A stretch of DNA of 13,951 bases from Alphaproteobacteria bacterium (lineage in GTDB: Bacteria > Pseudomonadota > Alphaproteobacteria > Rhizobiales > Beijerinckiaceae): positions 1 through 13,951 of the forward strand of contig RFZR01000023.1 of the NCBI GenBank assembly GCA_009920595.1, written 5' to 3'. Shown here one piece after another: positions 1 through 8,154 of the stretch. Positions within the stretch are counted from its first letter, which is position 1, and each line of letters opens with the position of its first letter. The position numbers and the translations under genes were made by a program. Under the pieces are notes generated by a model that was given only the letters and a program-made list of their open reading frames with translations, did no database searches and was not told where the DNA came from.

Positions 1-2190
1 TTTGCCAATCGCGCCTATCTCGATTTAACCGGCTCGCGCTCTCGAGGCTCGGCATTGTCACCTGAAGGCTTGTTTGGTCATGCGCCCGAAGCCGCGCAGG
101 CTATGTTTCGATTGGCCGAAGCCGCGCGGCGGGGGCAAGACGCGGATGAAGAGATCCGGCTTGATCGAACGCTGAATGGTGAAGCACCGGCTTGGTTTCG
201 CATTCGCACCATAGCGATTTCGTCGCAAGACGGCGACCGACGACAAATCTGGCGTGTTTCGGATGTCACGCGTGAGCGTGAACGGCAAGAAACCGTTTTT
301 CGTGAATTGCAACATGCAATCGAATTTCTCGATCACGCGCCAGCAGGCTTCTTCTCTCTCAATCGTGAGGGTGTGATTGATTATATGAATGCAACGCTCG
401 CGTCCTGGATTGGGCGCGATCTTGCAGAAATTGGCTCTGGTGGTTTGGCGCTTGAGGCTATGATGGCGCCTTCCGATCACGCGCGGCTTTTGCATGAAAG
501 CGGTCCCGCGCATGAGAGCCGGATCGATGTGATCGAAACCGAATTGCAAAGTGCCACGGGCGGTCTCATTCCTGTGCGGCTCTTGCACCAGATCCAATTT
601 GACGCTGCGGGTCGGACGCTGCCAAGCCGGACATTGGTGATCGATCGCAGGATCGGCGCGATTACGCGTGAAGAGTCAGTGAGCGATGATTATCGCTTCT
701 CGAAGCTATTCAATGCGTCGCCCTTCGGCATTGCGATGATCAACAGCGAAGGCAAAATCATTCGAACCAATTCCGCCTTTACCCGCATTATGCCTGCAGG
801 GCTTGGTAAAGTCGGTTCGGTATTTTCGTCCATCATCGCAGCGGATGATCAGGACCGCTTTGCGAATTTGATCGATCTGACCGCATCAAACAAAAGCGAC
901 GATGCCCCGGTTGATTTGAAGCTCGCCTCTGATGGCCGCTCCGCGCGTCTCTTTGTGACGCGTCTTCATGCGGACGCGCCCGGAGATGATGCCGCGATCA
1001 TCCATCTTCTTGATACGACAGAGCAGCGCGCGCTTGAGGCACAATTTGCCCAAGCGCAGAAGATGCAGGCCGTGGGCGAGCTTGCAGGCGGGGTCGCGCA
1101 TGACTTTAACAATGTGCTGCAAGGCATTCTAGGATATGCGGATTTACTTCTTGCCAATCATCGCCCGACCGATCCGGCCTTCCAAGACATTATGGAGATC
1201 AAACATAATGTGAACCGCGCGGCGGGACTTGTCGGTCATCTCTTAGCCTTCTCGCGTCGCCAAACTTTGTTGCCGGTGGTCTTCCATTTCACTGAAATTC
1301 TTCCCGATCTTTCGCGGTTGTTGAAGCGCTTGATCGGGTTCCGGATCACGCTTGAAGTCAAACATGATCGCGACCTCTGGCTCGTCAAAGCGGATCGCAC
1401 TCAATTCGAACAGGTCATCATCAATCTGGCGATGAATGCGCGCGATGCGATGCCGCAAGGCGGTGAGCTTTTAATCCGCACCGCGAATATAGCCGCCTCC
1501 GCTACAAGCGAATTGGGCGACACCACAATTCCCTCTGCCGATTACGTGATGATTGAAATCACAGACACAGGCACCGGCATTGCGCCCGAGGTTTTGGATA
1601 AGATTTTCCAACCCTTCTTCACCACGAAGGAAGTCGGCAAGGGCACGGGCCTTGGCCTCTCTATGGTTTATGGTTTCGTCAAACAATCTGGCGGCTTTAT
1701 CCTTTGTGACTCGAAGCCGGGCGAGGGGACTCGGTTCCGCATTCTTTTGCCGCGCCATATTCCGGAGGCGGGAGAACGCGTGGTTAAAGCCGATGCGGCG
1801 GCCCCCGCAAAGCCCAGTGCGGATCTAAGCGGACAAGGCACGATTCTTCTCGTTGAGGATGAGGATGCGGTGCGCGCTTTCGGCGCCCGCGCACTGACCC
1901 AGCGTGGCTATCGCGTGCTGGAGGCAGCGACCGGAGTTGAAGCTTTATCGCTTCTAGAGACGGAAGCCGTCGATCTGATTGTCTCGGATGTCGTGATGCC
2001 GGAGATGGATGGACCAACGCTCCTTGGCGAAGCGCGGGCACGCGGGATCACGTCCCGATTCATTTTTGTCTCAGGCTATGCCGAGGAGGCATTCCGCAAG
2101 AATCTCCCCGAAGGTGAGGAATTCGGCTTCCTTCCGAAGCCATTCTCACTCAAACAACTGACCGAGACGGTCAAAGACTCTCTCGGATAA
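1..2190 (+). CDS. cckA: Hybrid sensor histidine kinase CckA, 5'-truncated by window edge
   Basis: The frame is open from base 1, so the gene begins upstream; the TTG at 55 is not a real start. The visible 729 codons hold three PAS-like segments (about codons 1-90, 105-215 and 230-335). A HisKA domain follows with the H-box GGVAHDFNN (His at nt 1099, codon 367), then a HATPase domain with the N-box (VIINLAMNARDAM), G1 (DTGTGIAPE, nt 1564), F-box (FQPFFTTK) and G2 (GTGLGLSMVYG). The C-terminus is a receiver domain starting at ILLVEDED, with the phospho-acceptor Asp at nt 1987 (SDVVMPEMDG). In alphaproteobacteria CckA feeds phosphate through ChpT to CtrA and CpdR, controlling cell cycle or motility. 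The family's N-terminal membrane helices would lie outside the window. The domain order and the position directly before recA support CckA rather than another hybrid kinase. Confidence 0.9.
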   Translation, partial: FANRAYLDLTGSRSRGSALSPEGLFGHAPEAAQAMFRLAEAARRGQDADEEIRLDRTLNGEAPAWFRIRTIAISSQDGDRRQIWRVSDVTRERERQETVFRELQHAIEFLDHAPAGFFSLNREGVIDYMNATLASWIGRDLAEIGSGGLALEAMMAPSDHARLLHESGPAHESRIDVIETELQSATGGLIPVRLLHQIQFDAAGRTLPSRTLVIDRRIGAITREESVSDDYRFSKLFNASPFGIAMINSEGKIIRTNSAFTRIMPAGLGKVGSVFSSIIAADDQDRFANLIDLTASNKSDDAPVDLKLASDGRSARLFVTRLHADAPGDDAAIIHLLDTTEQRALEAQFAQAQKMQAVGELAGGVAHDFNNVLQGILGYADLLLANHRPTDPAFQDIMEIKHNVNRAAGLVGHLLAFSRRQTLLPVVFHFTEILPDLSRLLKRLIGFRITLEVKHDRDLWLVKADRTQFEQVIINLAMNARDAMPQGGELLIRTANIAASATSELGDTTIPSADYVMIEITDTGTGIAPEVLDKIFQPFFTTKEVGKGTGLGLSMVYGFVKQSGGFILCDSKPGEGTRFRILLPRHIPEAGERVVKADAAAPAKPSADLSGQGTILLVEDEDAVRAFGARALTQRGYRVLEAATGVEALSLLETEAVDLIVSDVVMPEMDGPTLLGEARARGITSRFIFVSGYAEEAFRKNLPEGEEFGFLPKPFSLKQLTETVKDSLG

Positions 2191-2258
2191 CCCTCTGAAT
2201 TAACAAAGCTTTCACCATATTCGCTCGCTTTGCACTTCGGGTCGTTGAAGGACAATCA

Positions 2259-3305
2259 ATGGATAAGTCAAAGGCGCTCGACGCCGCTCTCTCCCAGATC
2301 GAACGGGCCTTTGGGAAGGGCTCAATCATGCGGCTCGGCAAGTCCGATAAGCCGGTGGAAATCGAAACCATTCCGACAGGCTCTTTGAGCCTTGATATCG
2401 CGCTTGGCGTTGGCGGTTTGCCACGTGGCCGTGTCGTTGAAATTTACGGTCCTGAATCATCGGGTAAGACGACGCTCGCTCTGCACACGGTTGCTGAAGC
2501 GCAAAAGCGCGGCGGTGTCTGCGCCTTTATTGATGCCGAACATGCGCTTGATCCCGTTTACGCCCGCAAGCTTGGCGTCAATCTTGAAGATCTTCTGATC
2601 TCGCAACCGGATACTGGCGAACAGGCTCTTGAAATCTGCGACACGCTTGTGCGTTCAGGCGCGGTCGATGTGTTGGTCGTTGACTCGGTTGCCGCTCTTG
2701 TGCCGCGCGCTGAAATCGAAGGCGAAATGGGCGACGTCCAGCCCGGTCTTCAAGCCCGCTTGATGAGCCAAGCGCTCCGCAAGCTCACGGCCTCGATCTC
2801 GCGTTCGAATTGCATGGTGATTTTCATCAACCAGATCCGCATGAAGATCGGTGTGATGTATGGTTCGCCGGAAACAACCACGGGCGGCAATGCGCTGAAA
2901 TTCTATGCGTCTGTCCGCCTCGATATTCGCCGTGTTGGCTCGATCAAGGAAAAGGAAGAAGTGGTCGGCAATACGACGCGGGTTAAGGTCGTCAAGAACA
3001 AGGTGGCACCACCCTTCAAACAGGTCGAATTCGACATCATGTATGGCGAGGGCGTCTCGAAGACGGGTGAGCTCATTGATTTGGGCGTGAAAGCCGGGAT
3101 CGTCGAGAAATCCGGCGCCTGGTTCTCCTATGACAGTCAGCGTCTGGGCCAGGGTCGTGAAAACGCGAAAGCCTATCTCAAGGCCAATCCGGAAGTGGCC
3201 AATAAGATTGAAAGCCAGCTTCGCCAGAATTCCGGCATTTTGGCCGAGCAAATCCTTGAGGCGGTCTCCCCAACGGCGGAAGATCTCGATGAGGGTGAGG
3301 AATAA
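2259..3305 (+). CDS. recA: Recombinase RecA
   Basis: ATP-dependent strand-exchange protein for homologous recombination; in the family it is also the co-protease that triggers LexA cleavage. The 348 residues match the family length. The N-terminal helix has ALDAALSQIERAFGKGSIMRLG, in pieces typical of RecA. Walker A is GPESSGKT at residues 64-71, Walker B is in the VDVLVVDSVAAL stretch, and the region around MKIGVMYGSPETTTGG matches the L2 loop. The C-terminus is acidic (AEDLDEGEE), as usual. The ATG is preceded by GAAGGA at 2247-2252 with six bases of spacing. The gene follows cckA by 68 bases and ends in a strong terminator. No recX lies between recA and alaS, unlike the enterobacterial order. 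No GAAC-N7-GAAC or GTTC-N7-GTTC box is present upstream. Confidence 0.98.
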   Translation: MDKSKALDAALSQIERAFGKGSIMRLGKSDKPVEIETIPTGSLSLDIALGVGGLPRGRVVEIYGPESSGKTTLALHTVAEAQKRGGVCAFIDAEHALDPVYARKLGVNLEDLLISQPDTGEQALEICDTLVRSGAVDVLVVDSVAALVPRAEIEGEMGDVQPGLQARLMSQALRKLTASISRSNCMVIFINQIRMKIGVMYGSPETTTGGNALKFYASVRLDIRRVGSIKEKEEVVGNTTRVKVVKNKVAPPFKQVEFDIMYGEGVSKTGELIDLGVKAGIVEKSGAWFSYDSQRLGQGRENAKAYLKANPEVANKIESQLRQNSGILAEQILEAVSPTAEDLDEGEE

Positions 3306-3330
3306 GCCCGAACTGATCCTTGATCAGGGC
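3306..3330 (+). other. Small hairpin directly after recA stop
   Basis: CTGATC (3313-3318), a three-base loop CTT, and GATCAG (3322-3327) form a perfect 6-bp stem. It is flanked by GCC/GGC that can extend it across a bulge. There is no T-run behind it, so it is not a terminator alone. It may protect the recA mRNA 3' end together with the next hairpin. This role is inferred from base pairing only. Confidence 0.35.
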
Positions 3331-3342
3331 GCTTAAGTTCTG

Positions 3343-3380
3343 AATACGCGGGGCCCGGAGGGATCCCCGCGTATTTTTTT
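3343..3380 (+). terminator. Rho-independent terminator of recA
   Basis: Arms AATACGCGGGG (3343-3353) and CCCCGCGTATT (3365-3375) pair perfectly over 11 bp. The 11-base loop has inner CCC/GGG complementarity. The downstream arm runs into a T-tract at 3374-3380. This is a textbook intrinsic terminator 38 bases after the recA stop, separating recA from alaS. Confidence 0.92.
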
Positions 3381-3535
3381 GCGTTTCACCTCAGGGACAC
3401 GAAAAGAATTCGAGCGGAACGCGGATCTTCGGGCGCACTCGTCTCGACAGTCTCTGCCGACGCCACTAAAAGCGTGATCCGAAAGGGGTCCGGCTGACCG
3501 GGCATGCCCCGTGCTGACAAGTGGAAGACGCATAG

Positions 3536-6154
3536 ATGAGCAGTGTGAACGATATTCGGTCGACCTTTCTCGATTATTTCCAGCGCAATGGTCACGAGAT
3601 TGTGGCTTCAAGCCCGCTTGTGCCGCGCAATGATCCGACTTTGATGTTTACCAATGCCGGCATGGTGCAATTCAAAAACGTCTTCACCGGTGTTGAAAAG
3701 CGCCCTTATTCGCGCGCGGCGACCTCGCAAAAATGCGTCCGTGCGGGCGGCAAACATAATGACCTCGACAATGTCGGCTATACCGCGCGTCATCACACAT
3801 TTTTTGAGATGCTCGGCAATTTCTCTTTCGGCGATTATTTCAAAGAACGCGCGATTGAGCTCGCATGGAATTTGATCACGAAAGATTACGCGATTGATAA
3901 ATCGCGTTTGATGGTGACCGTCTATCACGAGGATGATGAAGCGTTCGGCCTTTGGAAAAAGATTGCCGGACTTCCTGATTCAAAAATCATCCGCATTCCG
4001 ACTTCAGATAATTTCTGGGCGATGGGCGATACGGGTCCTTGCGGGCCATGTTCTGAAATTTTCTTCGATCATGGTGATAAGATACCAGGCGGCCCTCCGG
4101 GATCAGCAGATGCGGATGGTGATCGTTTCATCGAGATCTGGAATCTCGTCTTCATGCAATTCGAGCAAGTGACGCCGTCTGAGCGCGTCAATTTGCCAAA
4201 GCCATCAATTGATACGGGTATGGGTCTTGAGCGCATCTCGGCGCTGCTTCAAGGCACGCATGACAATTACGAAACCGACACGATGCGCGCGTTGATCCGC
4301 GCGGTTGCTGAAGCGACCGCGGTGGATCCGAAAGGGCAGGCAAGCCATCGTGTTGTCGCTGATCATTTGCGTGCGACATCCTTCTTAATTGCTGATGGTG
4401 TGTTACCGTCAAATGAAGGGCGCGGTTATGTGCTTCGCCGCATCATGCGTCGTGCGATGCGTCATCTCCAACTACTCGGCGCGAAAGAACCTTTGATGTA
4501 TCGTCTCGTGCCTGCACTCGTGCGTGAGATGGGCCTTGCTTATCCGGAATTGGGTCGTGCAGAGGCGCTGATTGAAGAAACTCTGCGCTTGGAAGAAACA
4601 CGGTTCCGCAAAACGCTTGAACGCGGCTTGGCGATGCTCGATGACGAAACAAAATCATTATCGTCTGGTGGTAAGCTGTCGGGCGAAACGGCTTTCACGC
4701 TTTATGACACCTATGGCTTCCCGCTTGATTTGACTCAAGATGCGTTGCGTCCGCGCGGCATTGCGGTTGATACCGACGCCTTCAATGTGGCGATGGAACG
4801 CCAACGCGAGAAGGCACGTGCAGCATGGGCGGGTTCGGGCGAAGCGGCCACCGATACAGTCTGGTTTGCCGTCAAAGAAAAAGTCGGTGCGACCGAGTTT
4901 TTGGGCTATGACACAGAACAGGCCGAAGGGGTTATCCGCGCGCTTGTTTCAAATGGTCAGGTCGTTGAGAAGCTTACAAAAGGCCAAACAGGTTTTGTTG
5001 TTTTGAACCAAACACCTTTCTATGGCGAAAGCGGTGGCCAGGTTGGCGATACAGGCCTGATGAGCGGTGGCGGCCTCACTTTGCGTGTGACCGACACACA
5101 AAAGAAATTGGGCGATCTCTTTGTTCATGCGGTCAGCGTTGAAGCGGGCGAAGCGACGATTGGGGCTGCGCTTGAATTGGCGGTTGATCACTTGCGTCGC
5201 AACGCTGTGCGCGCCAATCATTCGGCAACACATTTGTTGCATGAAGCTTTGCGTCAAGTGCTTGGCGATCATGTCGCACAAAAAGGTTCGCTTGTTGCAC
5301 CAGAACGCTTGCGTTTTGATTTCTCGCATACAAAAGCGATATCGGACGAAGAGCTTGCGCGTATCGAAGATATCGCCAATCGTATCGTTCTTCAGAATGA
5401 ACCTGTCATCACGAGATTGATGGGCGTTGAAGAAGCGATTGAAAGCGGCGCGCGCGCTCTGTTTGGTGAGAAATATGGCGATGAAGTCCGCGTTGTATCG
5501 ATGGGTACGGAACCCGGCGCAAACAAAGCCTATTCGGTTGAGCTTTGTGGCGGCACGCATGTCATGCGCACGGGCGATATCGGCTTGATCAGCATTGTAT
5601 CAGAGTCCGGTGTTGCTGCGGGCACGCGTCGTCTTGAAGCGATGACGGGCGACGCGGCGCGTCGTCATCTCGCTTCTGAAGCGAAAAAACTCAAAGAGAT
5701 TGCCTCACTTCTCAAAGCCTCGCCACAAGATGCGGCGGATCGCGTGTCAGCGATCATCGAAGAACGCAAGAAATTCGAACGTGATCTCGCGGATGCACGT
5801 AAGAAATTGGCAATGGGTGGCGGCGGCTCATCAGGTGCGACTGACGTTACCGAGATCAATGGCGTTAAATTTTTGGGTCGCCGCGTTGATGGCGTCGAGA
5901 TGAAAGATCTCAAAGGTCTTGCTGATGAAGCGAAAGCCCAATTGGGTTCAGCCGTCATCGCCCTCGTAAATATTGGTGAGGATGGCAAAGCCGGTCTTGT
6001 AGTGGCTGTCACTCAAGATCTCACTGCGCGCTTTAATGCGGTTGAGCTCGTGCGTGTGGGTTCCGAAGCGCTCGGCGGCAGGCACAAAAGCGGATCAAGC
6101 GCTTCAAGCGATAGCAAGCCTGTTACGCAGTGCCGGGTGAGTTTTGATATTTGA
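3536..6154 (+). CDS. alaS: Alanyl-tRNA synthetase, with apparently frameshifted C-terminus
   Basis: Charges tRNA-Ala with alanine and hydrolyses mischarged Ser/Gly-tRNA-Ala. The N-terminal class II catalytic core is clear (TFLDYFQRNGHEIVASSPLV, then PTLMFTNAGMVQFK). The editing domain has its metal ligands in HSATH (His562, His566) and CGGTH (Cys671, His675). A coiled-coil linker (about 700-755) precedes the C-Ala/DHHA1 domain. The predicted length of 872 residues is near normal. The end is abnormal: after SEALGG (nt 6062-6079) the expected glycine-rich KGGGRPDMAQ-type motif is absent, and the frame reads a low-complexity Ser-rich tail ending in SFDI. The family-like tail is found in the +1 frame at 6078-6140. 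The start has GGAAG at 3523-3527, eight bases upstream. The intergenic region from 3381 to 3535 presumably holds its promoter; I could not assign -35/-10 boxes. Confidence 0.95.
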   Translation: MSSVNDIRSTFLDYFQRNGHEIVASSPLVPRNDPTLMFTNAGMVQFKNVFTGVEKRPYSRAATSQKCVRAGGKHNDLDNVGYTARHHTFFEMLGNFSFGDYFKERAIELAWNLITKDYAIDKSRLMVTVYHEDDEAFGLWKKIAGLPDSKIIRIPTSDNFWAMGDTGPCGPCSEIFFDHGDKIPGGPPGSADADGDRFIEIWNLVFMQFEQVTPSERVNLPKPSIDTGMGLERISALLQGTHDNYETDTMRALIRAVAEATAVDPKGQASHRVVADHLRATSFLIADGVLPSNEGRGYVLRRIMRRAMRHLQLLGAKEPLMYRLVPALVREMGLAYPELGRAEALIEETLRLEETRFRKTLERGLAMLDDETKSLSSGGKLSGETAFTLYDTYGFPLDLTQDALRPRGIAVDTDAFNVAMERQREKARAAWAGSGEAATDTVWFAVKEKVGATEFLGYDTEQAEGVIRALVSNGQVVEKLTKGQTGFVVLNQTPFYGESGGQVGDTGLMSGGGLTLRVTDTQKKLGDLFVHAVSVEAGEATIGAALELAVDHLRRNAVRANHSATHLLHEALRQVLGDHVAQKGSLVAPERLRFDFSHTKAISDEELARIEDIANRIVLQNEPVITRLMGVEEAIESGARALFGEKYGDEVRVVSMGTEPGANKAYSVELCGGTHVMRTGDIGLISIVSESGVAAGTRRLEAMTGDAARRHLASEAKKLKEIASLLKASPQDAADRVSAIIEERKKFERDLADARKKLAMGGGGSSGATDVTEINGVKFLGRRVDGVEMKDLKGLADEAKAQLGSAVIALVNIGEDGKAGLVVAVTQDLTARFNAVELVRVGSEALGGRHKSGSSASSDSKPVTQCRVSFDI
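6078..6140 (+). other. Out-of-frame remnant of the normal AlaS C-terminal tail
   Basis: Read in the +1 frame relative to alaS, these 20 codons plus a TGA give AGTKADQALQAI followed by ASLLRSAG. That resembles the last residues of alphaproteobacterial AlaS, where an AQAGGPDGAKAD...AL..I..AL ending follows the GGKGGGRPDMAQ motif. The annotated frame overlaps it with an unrelated Ser-rich sequence. The simplest reading is an out-of-frame deletion of roughly a dozen codons at about 6074-6083, either real or from assembly. The family tail is recalled, not aligned here. Confidence 0.75.
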
Positions 6155-6163
6155 TTTTATAAT

Positions 6164-6197
6164 AAAAAAGCCCCGCGCTGCGGGGCTTTTTCTTTTT
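6164..6197. terminator. Bidirectional terminator between alaS and icd
   Basis: An A-tract (6164-6169) leads into GCCCCGC (6170-6176), loop GCT, then GCGGGGC (6180-6186) and T-tracts 6187-6191 and 6193-6197. A/T-runs on both sides of a perfect GC stem make it usable from both strands. It lies between the convergent alaS stop (6154) and the icd stop (6211), so it probably serves both genes. Confidence 0.92.
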
Positions 6198-6210
6198 CAG
6201 CGATGACCAC

Positions 6211-7425
6211 TCAGGCCGACATGGCTTTTTTGAGATTCTCATCGACCTTGTCGAGGAAGCCTGTTGTTGACAGCCATTTCTGATCTGCGCCGACGAGCAA
6301 CGCCAAATCTTTTGTCATGAAACCGGTTTCAACTGTTTCAACACAAACATGTTCAAGCGTGTTTGCGAAACGCGCGAGCGCATCATTGCTATCAAGCTTT
6401 GCACGATGGGCGAGGCCACGCGTCCACGCAAAGATCGACGCGATCGAATTGGTCGACGTTTCTTTGCCTTTTTGATGTTCGCGATAGTGGCGCGTCACTG
6501 TGCCATGCGCGGCTTCTGCTTCAACCGTTTGTCCATCGGGCGTCATGAGAACGGATGTCATCAAACCCAAGGAACCAAAGCCTTGCGCCACGATGTCCGA
6601 CTGCACGTCGCCATCATAATTTTTGCACGCCCAGACATAGCCGCCTGACCATTTCAATGCCGAAGCAACCATATCGTCGATCAAGCGATGTTCATAAGTG
6701 ATGCCGAGTGTTTGGAATTGGCTCTTGAATTCCTGATCATAAATCTCTTGGAAGATATCTTTGAAACGGCCATCATAGGCCTTGAGAATTGTATTCTTTG
6801 TCGAGAGATAGACCGGATATTTTCTTTGCAATCCGTAATTCAATGACGCCCGCGCAAAATCGCGGATCGAGTCATCTAGATTATACATCGACATCGCGAC
6901 ACCCGCGCCTGGGAATTTGAAGACTTCCTTTTCAATCACTGTGCCGTCATCGCCTTCGAACTTAATCGTCATACGGCCTTTGCCAGGAACCTTGAAATCG
7001 GTGGCGCGGTATTGATCACCAAACGCATGACGCCCAACAACAATGGGCTGCGTCCAATGCGGTACAAGACGCGGCACGTTTTTACAGATGATCGGCTCGC
7101 GGAAAATCACGCCGCCCAGAATGTTGCGGATCGTGCCATTCGGCGATTTCCACATTTCCTTGAGAGTGAATTCTTTGACGCGTGCTTCATCGGGCGTGAT
7201 CGTCGCGCATTTTACACCGACACCATATTTCTTGATTGCGTTGGCGGAGTCGATCGTGACTTGGTCATTCGTCGCGTCGCGGTTTTCGACCGAGAGATCG
7301 TAATAATGGAGATCCACATCGAGATAGGGATGGATGAGTTTGTCGCGAATATAGTGCCAGATGATCCGGGTCATCTCGTCGCCATCGAGCTCGACCACAG
7401 GGTTTGCGACCTTGATTTTTGCCAT
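6211..7425 (-). CDS. icd: NADP-dependent isocitrate dehydrogenase, eukaryote-type
   Basis: Oxidatively decarboxylates isocitrate to 2-oxoglutarate in the TCA cycle, yielding NADPH. With the start at 7425 the protein is 404 residues beginning MAKIKVANPVVELDGDEMTR, the usual size for the homodimeric IDH type shared with mitochondria and unlike the E. coli type. Substrate residues fall at the positions of human IDH1: Ser94, Asn96, Arg100, Arg109, Arg132 (GRHAFGDQYR) and Tyr139. The metal-binding aspartates lie in LIDDM and YDGDVQSD, and the NADP-binding stretch AAHGTVTRHYR is at 305-315. AAGAGGA precedes the ATG at a good distance. The frame stays open 36 codons further upstream (to 7533), but that stretch has no family similarity and contains the ribosome binding site. 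Monocistronic by layout. Confidence 0.97.
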   Translation of the reverse strand: MAKIKVANPVVELDGDEMTRIIWHYIRDKLIHPYLDVDLHYYDLSVENRDATNDQVTIDSANAIKKYGVGVKCATITPDEARVKEFTLKEMWKSPNGTIRNILGGVIFREPIICKNVPRLVPHWTQPIVVGRHAFGDQYRATDFKVPGKGRMTIKFEGDDGTVIEKEVFKFPGAGVAMSMYNLDDSIRDFARASLNYGLQRKYPVYLSTKNTILKAYDGRFKDIFQEIYDQEFKSQFQTLGITYEHRLIDDMVASALKWSGGYVWACKNYDGDVQSDIVAQGFGSLGLMTSVLMTPDGQTVEAEAAHGTVTRHYREHQKGKETSTNSIASIFAWTRGLAHRAKLDSNDALARFANTLEHVCVETVETGFMTKDLALLVGADQKWLSTTGFLDKVDENLKKAMSA

Positions 7426-7499
7426 TATCCGATCCTCTTCCATCCGCGCGTCCTGAACCTTTTTAGGATGGCCCTCAGACGCATTTTTTGATGGGGGCG

Positions 7500-7528
7500 G
7501 TTCTAGCAGAGGCTTGGGCTTCGGGCAA
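7500..7528 (-). promoter_or_regulatory. Candidate sigma70-like promoter for icd
   Basis: On the minus strand TTGCCC (7528-7523), a 17-base spacer and TAGAAC (7505-7500) match 4 of 6 bases at each element. Transcription would start near 7493 with a 5' leader of about 65-70 bases before the icd ATG. This is pattern matching only, and such matches are common by chance. Confidence 0.28.
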
Positions 7529-7574
7529 AGCACACCTTAGGCGAAGGAGGCATGCAGGAGAGGGACGGGACGAC

Positions 7575-7603
7575 TGGACAAATCGGGTCTCTCTCGGCAT
7601 AGT
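7575..7603 (+). promoter_or_regulatory. Candidate sigma70-like promoter for the NDUFA12 gene
   Basis: TGGACA (7575-7580), a 17-base spacer and CATAGT (7598-7603) match 5/6 and 4/6 of the consensus. The inferred start near 7610 would give a short leader of about 33 bases. It lies in the divergent region shared with icd and does not overlap the icd promoter candidate. Confidence 0.42.
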
Positions 7604-7642
7604 CCGGCGCGTTTTTAAGGGATTTCCCGAGGATAGATCGCC

Positions 7643-8053
7643 ATGATCCGTTTATTGACCCTCATTTTTACCTGGTGGAACGGTGCCACGATCGGCACGC
7701 TTTTCCACACTTGGAAGAACGGGGAATTTGTCGGTTCGGACGAGTTCGGTAATCGCTATTACCAAACCAAGGGCGGCGTAAAAGATCCGGCCTTGGGCAT
7801 TGTGCGCCGTTGGGTGATTTATTTTGGTGAGGCTGAAGCCTCGCGTATACCCCCCGGTTGGTATGGTTGGATTCATCATAAGCTTGATGTTCCGCCCCCT
7901 GACGAACATTACAAGGCGCGTGTTTGGGAATTGCCGCATCAGCAGAATCGCACCGGGACCCCGGATGCATGGCGCCCGCAGGGGTCTATTCTCGCGGCTG
8001 GCCAAAGACCGCGTGTGACTGGCGATTACACGCCATGGTCTCCCGAAGCGTAA
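7643..8053 (+). CDS. NADH:ubiquinone oxidoreductase NDUFA12 (B17.2) family subunit
   Basis: Accessory subunit of respiratory complex I, on the matrix/cytoplasmic side in the family; found in mitochondria and alphaproteobacteria. The 136 residues are typical of bacterial members. Recognisable elements are TWWNGATIGTLFHTWKNGE at the N-terminus, VGSDEFGNRYYQ, a basic RRWVIYFG, IPPGWYGWIHHK and PPPDEHY. The C-terminus YTPWSPEA resembles the Y.PW.P ending of the family. There is no membrane segment or signal peptide. The ATG follows GAGGA (7629-7633) by nine bases. It stands alone, far from any nuo operon in this window, as is usual for this gene in alphaproteobacteria. Divergent from icd; about 100 bases separate it from the next gene. 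Confidence 0.92.
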   Translation: MIRLLTLIFTWWNGATIGTLFHTWKNGEFVGSDEFGNRYYQTKGGVKDPALGIVRRWVIYFGEAEASRIPPGWYGWIHHKLDVPPPDEHYKARVWELPHQQNRTGTPDAWRPQGSILAAGQRPRVTGDYTPWSPEA

Positions 8054-8154
8054 TCGCTTTACGGAACTATTCTATTAAAATTTGAGTGATCGGTTTCAAG
8101 AGTTTGTGAGTGGTGTTGCGTAAGAGTTCCGGCTTTCCATGAAGGAGGCTGGTT

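Noticed and set aside
2655..3251. Long minus-strand open frame (198 codons) opposite recA
   Set aside because: It lies wholly antisense to recA, its translation resembles no known family, and it has the look of a shadow frame of a GC-rich gene.
4949..5560. Long minus-strand open frame (203 codons) opposite alaS
   Set aside because: It is antisense to the conserved AlaS editing domain, and its length is explained by codon bias in alaS rather than by a real protein.
7426..7533. Upstream in-frame extension of icd (36 codons, alternative ATGs at 7533 and 7443)
   Set aside because: The stretch has no similarity to isocitrate dehydrogenases, contains the AAGAGGA ribosome binding site for the ATG at 7425, and the 404-residue form matches the family start exactly.
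7544..7602. Perfect AAGGAGG (7544-7550) followed by a 16-codon ORF from ATG 7552 upstream of the NDUFA12 gene
   Set aside because: Only one base separates the AAGGAGG from the ATG, too close for normal initiation. The ORF also runs into the candidate -10 box and would not be on the transcript inferred for the downstream gene.
8049..8063. Hairpin CGTAA/TTACG overlapping the stop of the NDUFA12 gene
   Set aside because: The stem is short and AT-rich and no T-run follows, so it does not qualify as a terminator.
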